DNA of 64,000 nt from the NCBI GenBank assembly GCA_010645155.1, contig CM021316.1, forward strand, positions 3,495,909 through 3,559,908, given 5' to 3'. Shown in pieces: positions 50,301 to 59,300 of this stretch. Source of the stretch: Tigriopus japonicus. Taxonomy: Eukaryota; Arthropoda; Copepoda; Harpacticoida; Harpacticidae. Position 1 is the first letter of the stretch. Each line of letters starts with the position of its first letter. The position numbers were made by a program, and so were the translations under genes. A model generated the notes under the pieces. It did not search any database and was not told the origin of the DNA. It saw only the letters and a program-made list of their open reading frames with translations.

Positions 50301-53300
50301 TTTATTGTAGAAGCTAACATTCATATACTGCCATTTTAAAAGCGTGAGAGCATTAAATGGACCAAAAATGTATCCCCAAACACAAAATAAATGATCTTAT
50401 GTATGTCCGCACACTGTTGTGCAAATACATTGCAAGCATACTTTTGGTTTGTTTTCAAGTTTATTTTTAGCACGTTAAGGCATTAATGATAAAAATATTA
50501 GGTTTGACATATATTAAGTTATCTCTTTCATTCATCTAACGTTACGTTACAACCTCCCCAGACCGTTGACAAATGCCAAAAAATGGGTTGGAAGTCTATG
50601 GTTGAAGTATGAATATTCCAATGAGAGTCAGAAACAGAAACTATTACCAGAAATACGGGCCAGAATAACTTGGGCGACAAAATCCCTTGTTCTTGTAACC
50701 ATCCCATTAGAGGGTATTACTGCAGCTATCCCAAGCTCGTCCTACAACCTCTATTGTTTTTTACTCGATAGGATTCAAGGACATTGCCTGTTTCGAGGCA
50801 CTCCTGTGACGAATTGATGACCCGTTCGTTCCATGGGACAGAACCAGGAGGAGGCGGGGGAGATGAAGCGAGTGATTCCTCCTCGCATGTGTCTTCCAGC
50901 GAATGCCAACGTTGCTTACTCAACAAGATGACAAATCGAACCCTTTCCTTGGATTGCGATGAGGTGTGGCTTTCAGCCCAACAACATCGTGGGCGGTTCA
51001 TCTCTCAGCGTCAGTACAAGCGAAAAATCAAGCGTGAGGCTCCCTCTTACGTCACTTTGGAACGAAAACGCAGTGGGGACAAGAAAACCCGACGTCGAGG
51101 ACCGACCTCGGAGCTGCCTCTCCTCGAGGCTGAGTCAGCCTCCACGAACCCGAATCCACCTCCTCAGGCTAGTAAACAGCAGCCTCAGGCTAGTGAGGAG
51201 ATGAAAATGACCATGGTTTCAAAGACCACCTTCAAGCTACGGTCATGGGAGGGCTCGGAACTGAACCCCATTGACCCCAGCGATTTGGATCTGGAACTCA
51301 TGGAGATTCCACTCAGTCCAACCCACTTTGAACAACCAGGGACCCCCGACCATGAACCCCCTTCACCCTTTGAAGCAGAACGAGAAATTCAGCGAGTATT
51401 GGACCAGATTCGAGTGGTAAGGCCATTGGAACGTTGGAACTGCTGGCTAGACAAGGCCAATCATGTGTAAACAAAGCTTTGGACCAGAACGAGGGTCAAT
51501 ATTTATGTATGTGTGCTTGTGCTTACCTCATAAATTTGGTCCGATTTATTGGCTATCAAATGGATTCCTTGAAGCTGGTTTTTGGATTTGAGTTGAATCC
51601 ATGGGCAAAGGCACTTTTGGGAATTATATGGAACTTAATTAGGCTTTCAAAAGAGGCACCTTTTTCTATGGAAAAACTCTAAATCATAGTGCACGCTTGT
51701 CTGGTTTGAAAAGCCTGTTTTTGGCACATCATGTTTCTTTCAGCGAAAATGAGTGGTTTTTTTCAGTCCTCGAAGCATTTTGCTGCACTATACTTGGCCA
51801 TATTTTTTGAATTGGACAAAATTTGAACGCTTCCTCGTTGTCTCGTCCATTCAAAGCCTCGTTCTGACATTTCAAAAAGTGCCTCTCTTTTTCTTCGTAC
51901 ATTCAGCAATCACAAAGACTGAAGCAGTAAACTCAGAAATCCCCAAGGAACGCCTAAAGGTTGATCTAATCCGCATCTCTCGTAAATGTGATTTCAGGAG
52001 GCGAAGCGTATGAAACATTGCAAAAGTACCTCTATGGACGATTGCTATCTCCGTCCTTTGGACTCGAACGGAACTTGGCCAACCATCTGTTCGGACTTGA
52101 GCGTGGATCAATTCACTCAAACGGAGCAGAGAAGCCCCCCAAGTGGAAGCTATAACTCCAAGGCCCAAGGAGGTGTTTCTTCTCTCCATTCTAATGAGAC
52201 TATTCAAACCCAAGGCATGCCTGGTAACGGAGTGGAAATCAGGTGAATGAATAGCGACTAGACATGCTAAATAGGACGCAGTACACTGACAGCTTCTTAT
52301 CAAGCTTTTTTCTCTTCAGATAGTTTGATGATGTTGCCATTGTGCATTGATCATTTATTTCACTTCTCTCTCTGCCTTTTTAAAAAATGAGCTTGAGAAC
52401 AACAGAGCATAGGTCAGTTGTTGAGCACATTTGGAAGTATATGAGAAGCATAGTTGAAGCATTGTGGAAGCATAGAAACTCAAGGTCAGTTGTCGAGGTA
52501 GTTTTGAAGTATAGAAGAAACACAAAAGAAGCACATGAGAAATAGAAATAAGGTCGGTTGTTGAGGTAGTTTTGAAGTATAGTAAAAGCAAGATGCTTTT
52601 TCTTTTATGCTTCTAGATATGCTTCTACTATACTTCAAATGTACCTCAACAACCTCAATTACAAAAACATTGTTCTTAGGAAAAGCAAAACAGGTGACAT
52701 AATTTTGGGTGATGAGCTCTAAGCTGTGAGCTGTATTTCTTATTTTGATTTCAACAGACTGACCGCACACGAATACGTTGCAATTTGAGCACGTCTCAAT
52801 CGTTGGTCAGGACTAGAGCACTATAATAACATGTTATTATAGTGCTTTAGTCAGGACGAGCTTGATCAAAGTTTTTCGAGAGCAGAGAACGCGAACTCTT
52901 ATTTTTTCCAAGGTGTTTTAATAGTTTTTCCCCTCATTTTCATACTTTCCTTCAATCAGCTAATGCAAAGTCAATCCACCAATACTCGAGCATGATTATT
53001 TGTAATTTGTCCCATAATGATTCCATTTTGCCTCAAAATCCCTTAACAATTGAACTAAAGAAGTACATACTTATGGATTTGTGGTTGACTTTTAATTTTC
53101 CATTGGAAAGCTAAGCTCTTTCAAGATGTCTTGAGGCCAAAGCATCTACCACCATTTGCGTATTTTTGATCACCATAAATGTGGTGCGTGGCCAATGTGG
53201 TGCTTGAAGTTGAGTTTTCTAGTGTTTTTGGGGGCAATCATCTCGGTCGAGAAACTTGAAGAAGCTCTCAAAATTTGATTTGTCACCATAACCCAATTCA

Positions 53301-56300
53301 ACTCTAGTTGAAGTGGAGCAGTTTATTGGCTGTAGATGATGCACGAGGCATTTTAATGAAAGGGTCCCTTGTTTTATGGTCCAACCATTTGCAATTTTAT
53401 GGAATATTCTTTATGGCAGACTGAGGCTCGTTGCCTGGGCACCAACGACATGGAGCCTCGTAGCCTATTAGAAAGATGAAGACGGTGAAAATTGGGAACA
53501 TTCTCACTCATTGAAAAAGATTGCAAAATAAAATAAGAAATGCGCCATCATTCATGAAGGCATTGAGGCGCAAACTGTCGTTGGTCGGAGTGGTTTAACC
53601 TTGAGGCAAAATTTGAACATTTTTCGCTCGAGCAAGTTTCTGAGGCTCTCCGTCGAAAATTCATCAGACTTTCAGTTGTTTCTCGGCGCTTATCTGACAC
53701 AAGCTCTACTGAACGAGTTGTTGTGCCAAACAACCAACGAAACGCTCTCCCTCTCTCTCTTTCTCTCTAATCTGCAAAACTTGTGTAGATGGATGGAAGT
53801 CATTTCAATTTCCATCATTTTTCCCGGCTATGAAATTCGGAATTGCGTCTGAGTTAAGTTTGCTAGAGCAAGGAAATCGTAAGACATGGAAGCCTCCGCT
53901 GAGGAAGCTGTTGATTTTTTATAAATCGAATTCCATTCAAGTACATGATTTTGTTTTGACAAGATTGATTAAACAATCACTTAAGGATGTCGTTTGCTGA
54001 ATTTCAGCATTGTATATTCACGAGAAACAACGTTTCGAAATTTGCTACAGTCTCAATACGTACGCGTGGAAACGAGAAAAAAATTGAATCCTTTCGGACG
54101 ATTATAGGTGCAAACGTTCGGTCGGAAAAGCGCGCTATGCTCTGTGACTTATTTTAATTACTCTTCTTGACGTAAATTTCAGTCGATCAAGTTGAAATTT
54201 AGCATATGAGCTTTGAATCACCAGTCGGACCTTTGGTTTACTTAGATTTTTCTGTTTGGCATAGAATTCGAAAAATGGATTTTGTCAGTAGCCGAGGCAT
54301 CCAGGTATTTAGTGATCCTTGGCTAGAGAGGCTTTTCAGTCCCTCCTAATCTTGACGAAAAAAAGGAAGACTCATATTAGCGAAGATCAAAGATGCGAGT
54401 GCGACACCAAGAAATAAATCTTTTTGAAGTGAAATGGAAAAAAATAAGAAAATTTTCTTTTGTCTCAATGTATGAAATATCGCCGTGATGGAAAAAGTAC
54501 AGATTGAATAAGTTGAAAGGAAAGTAGTGATGGACCAAAAGAACTTCCGGACGAAATTTCGGTTTCGGTTATTCCTACCGTAACCGAAAGCAGACATCCA
54601 TGAAGTTTGACAACAAAACGAGGATTATTTTTGTTCAAAAACCTCTAAAACTTAAAGTTTCCCCATTCTTTAAATTTTTGGATTAACCAACATGAACTGA
54701 GCACTTAATGTTTTAAATGAATTTTGAATATTTATTATATGGCACTTTGGCCCAAATTTTCGATTTCATTATAGAACCCTTTCGGTCCATCACTAGTTGA
54801 AAGGCACTTTTTTTTCTTCAATGTCTCTTCTTTCCTCGTACCTCGTTTCCATTGTTAAGGTTTTCCTTCTCAGATCAAAGCCGTTAATCCAAGGACAAGC
54901 TCAATTAGCTGTGGAACTGAACCAACATCGCCAATCTGGAACCACGCACAACTGCCACGATTTGAACCAAGGTCTGCCATCTTCATCTGAAGCCATGGAA
55001 TTGGAAACTACCAGAGACGAATCCCAACCCGAGGTTGACAAATCTGGATTGTCGATTTTTTCACCTTTTGACGAAAAAGAAGAATGGAAGAAGATCTCCT
55101 TGATCATAGATCAATTTGGATCTGATATAGGACAAGATATCAAGGAAAGCACCACGCCACAAAACTGTAAGTAAATCAAACGAGGTCCAGAATATTGCGT
55201 TACAAGGCTTTTCTTTCAATGGATGAGTATAATCGAACGAATTCGCTGAGGATTCTGGAGCCAAAACGGCTAGAGATGCGTCAGAGTCGAGACAAACCCT
55301 CAAAGAACTTAATTAAAATTCTCGAGTCCAATTCACATTCTTCATTTTGACAATCAATCGAAACAAGAACTTTTCCCTCACGTAGCAAATTTAAACTATG
55401 AAATTCCCAAGCTTAGTTCTGACCCATCCCTAGCCAGTTTGCCCCCTAATCCCCAGCTGAATTTTTCCGACTACACTCATCCATTGTAACCATGTTAAAG
55501 GGTAAAAAAAACGTGATCGTTGATGAGAGAAATTCTCTTAATTTGAGCTTCAGTGGCCCATTGAAAGTTCTGCCAAACTTTGCTTCCTCATCAACTGTTT
55601 TTTAGGTCTAAAATGTGAGGCACCTGGGATGCTACAAAAATCCCTGACCTGTTTCTTGTAGCCTTTTGTTCCAATCTATGTCTATGAAGTTTTCGGGACG
55701 ACTGGCATTAATCTGGGCCGATTTCCCTCTTCTTGCCCGTCTCGTTTTCAGCTCCAAACGTAGAATTGCCAACTGAGAAGAGGAAAGAAGGCCAAAGTGG
55801 ACTTGGAAGAACTCGTCTCGGGGGTCCGATTGTGGCGGTCTCATCGTCTCTTTCGGATTGGCTCCGAGTCAACGGCTTGGAAAAGTTTGAGAAGAATTTC
55901 ATGGATCACGGCTTCGATCATCTTGATTTTATTGGGCCAGATCTGATTAGAGCGGAAGAACTAAAGGCCATGGGGATCAAGGACCAAGGCGACATAATGC
56001 GCATTGAGAGGGCGATCCAGAAAAACAGGCTCATGGAACACTCAGGTAAGCTCCAACATAAGAAGACATTTGATACGTTGATTACAGCCAAAGCTATTTT
56101 CATAGTGAATCGTTTTTCATATTTAGAGGATTGCAGTTATTTATTGACAGTTACAAAAGTGGAAATGTGTATTTATTTCATTGATGAGAGTATTGTTTTT
56201 TGGAATCAAACTAAAGAACAGTACTCCATAAATGAAAGCGAAACAAACGTCTTTTATCAACCACACGCCAAGAAATAGTTTTGTTAAATAGATTTCCTGA

Positions 56301-59300
56301 AACAAATCTGGGATTACTTTCGGTTTGAGGACTCAGACAATAAAAATCTGAACAGAGTTTGTTCTGTTCATGGTTTACAATTAGGTGATTTCAGTTCTGG
56401 AGAAAAGTGATGTTTGAAAGCAAAACCAACTTATGTAAAATTTTGATAGATTTTTGTAGGCGAATGTTTCCTAACCTGCAGCCTTATCTCCATTACTTCG
56501 TTTGCTTGACAAAGCTGATAACTGATGTGCCATGATGGAATATTCCCGCTTCTTGCCACGTTTATTTGCCAATGTTATACGTAGCATGTTGGTAGTTGTT
56601 TGTGTTGAGAGATTGTTCAACGTTAAATTTTGTGTCCAAAGAGTTAAGTTTTGAGGGTCGCAGCTAGCTGGGATCGTCTCGTAGTCTCCATAAGGCAACG
56701 GAGGCAGAACACATTACGTCATGTCTCTAAAATTAAAAAAAAAAATAATGGGCGTAACGTAAACTGAATTTTAGTCCAAAGTGCTTTTGCTTCATCGTTA
56801 CTTATTCCTTGGCTATTGGCTATAGTTATTCATTAGGTTTGAGAGCCCATTCACAAGACCTTACTGTATTAATTTTGATAAGCCAAGACTAGTCTAGCCA
56901 TAATCATTGTCTGACCTTTAGATAAATGGATTAGGGGATACGGTAAGTGGAGCTCAGAGGCAGTTGATAAAAATGAATGTGATCCAAGTTTTAAACTACT
57001 CGGTCCTCACTAATGAAAGCAAAGCCATCCGTCTGGCTCTAATCTTTGAAAATGCACGTTGCAACGTTCTGTGCATCAAGTAAAGCTGACAGCTTCAGAG
57101 GTGTTTAAATTGGTCTCATTACCTTTCATTCCTCAGCGCTTGTGCGGGAAACTTGTGAGAACGAATTGGAAACGAAGGAAACTGGCGACGACATTCATGA
57201 TTAGGCATATTTTCCCTGGGGGAAAACAGTAAGAAGGCCCTCTGAGGCAACGCAAGGGTTACTAAATGGTCCGGGGTTTCCAGAGTTTGAGTATTTAAGT
57301 AGTTTCCAACAATCCAAAACTCCCTTCATATCACTCTCCTAAATGAAATGGCCCGATGGAACAAGGGGTATTTCAGATTTCAACCAGAAACATTTTTTTC
57401 AGAACAACCACAACATAGTTTTGCAAGAGGGGCAAGATGAGTTGTTGGAGGCAAAAGGAAATATAGTCGCAAATAATGGAATATGTTGTGTTTTAGTATG
57501 TTCTTAGTACTTCAGCACCATTTTTTATTCTTTAATTAGCATAACCATATTTTGGTATTACACAATGCTTCTGCAAGGCTCCTTTTATCCCTAATGCCGA
57601 AAGCAACTCACCTACGTACTTTCAAATCACGCGTTTTTGGAATAACTTGATTTGTGGTGCCCTTCTTCAATTTTCATTTCAAGTAAAAAATAGTTGGTTG
57701 GAGCTTAAATGGTTTTTGATCTCATTGGGAAATGAATTGGAAACTTTACCCCAAGAATCTTTGTTGTTCTGCTGGCTTTTTAGAAAAAAGGGGGATAAAA
57801 GAGTTTGATGTCATTCCTTCTGTTGCATTGGACTTTACACAGAATCAAATTCTATGCCCCAGAAAATAATTTCTTCTCCTCCGAGACTTTTTTTTTATCA
57901 ATACTAGAACCCTAAACTTCAAGTTTGTCCGATTAAGATTGTATTTTAGATGCGTTTTTCAACAATGTTTCTGGTCGTTAATGTACAGGACCTTTAAGTG
58001 GATTTAATCTTGAATACAAATATCGTTATCCATGGCTTTGCCGGACTGCCTTCAATGAGTTTCCTTAATGAAATGATCCCATGTTGGCTTACTACAAAAT
58101 TGCTCAAGCTCTCCGACAATAATAATAATCCTTGGCTAGCCAAAGCAAGCGAGAGCTGTCTTGATGTGAGTTCCTTTTCTGAAAATGACGGTCATTAGAT
58201 CTGAAATATTAAGACCAATGGGATCCGTGTTTGTATGTGTGTGTATCCGTGTGTCGTTTGCTTCTCTCCATTGGAAATAAAGCTTTGGATCGTGGAACCC
58301 ACGCCCATAGTCAATGAATGCCATTAGTTCAGTTGAGGAGCCTCTCTCTTCCATTAATGTCATGAATCATATTCCCATGATGAAGGTCGAGGATAACATC
58401 GCCATCTCCGAAGGAAACGAGCCATTTTCCTTCTACGAACAACGCAGGTCGTTCGTGATAGTGTTCCACATACCATTTGGTTGGACCGCGGAACCTTGAC
58501 ATTTCCTTCTTTCGCCATGCCCCATAGAGTTTTGGAATTTGAAGATTACTTGCCAACGGGGGTTTCGCGGTTTGAAGGCTCCGGGAAAACGGGGCTCCTT
58601 TTTCGATTTGGGAATGAGGTTCATGGGAAAATATCTGTTGCCACAACAAATATTATTCATGAGATTTGGAGATGTTACAGGGATTTGAAGTGGACCTCAA
58701 TTTTCCCGAGGCAAATCTATCCAGTTCGTACTCTCTTGCTCAAACTATGAATGTCAGTTCATTCTGCACCATGAGCAGATTGCGATAAAACATATTCAAA
58801 CATGGCGTTTCTTGTTTTTGTTAATTACAAAAATTGCACATGTTCCATCGCAAACAGAGATCCTAATTAGAACTAAAACGTGCGCATTTCCTTCTGACGT
58901 AACCCCCCACTTTTTTATTTAAGCTTGGCAAACCCAGACTCCAAATTTCATGAAAGCCAAAATTTATCAAAAAACATTCTCATTTTGCATTGTTTGATGT
59001 TGGCTAGCACTCCTGCAATCATGATTATCAGTCACCAGCAATTGCATTTGATTGGTCCATTTATTGCCGTTTCCAATTATTTTGTCTGAGTCTTGTTCTA
59101 CGTTTTGATTAGATAAGACAGGAACCCCTGAAAGGGTACTTATTATATAGGTTATCCCTGGATAAGACAAGCAAAAAGTACATTTGGTCGGACGTGTCTA
59201 CTGTAATATCAAAGTTCTAATTACACCATTACTTTTACATTTGTTCGTCTTTCAATCCTCAAGAGTTTCACGAAAGTTACAAGAAACTGAAAGTATTCGT

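Larger units (their letters stand above)
52243..54873. other. ANKS1-like intron 12, with repeats
   Basis: Contains the nested hairpin-family cluster (52411-52655), a 30 bp perfect palindrome (52814-52843) and a hAT-like MITE (54525-54795). Not otherwise coding. Confidence 0.55.

Noticed and set aside
58329..58649. 106-residue minus-strand ORF within the ANKS1-like intron 14
   Set aside because: No domain or homology that I recognise and overlapping ORFs on the other strand; not reported as a gene.
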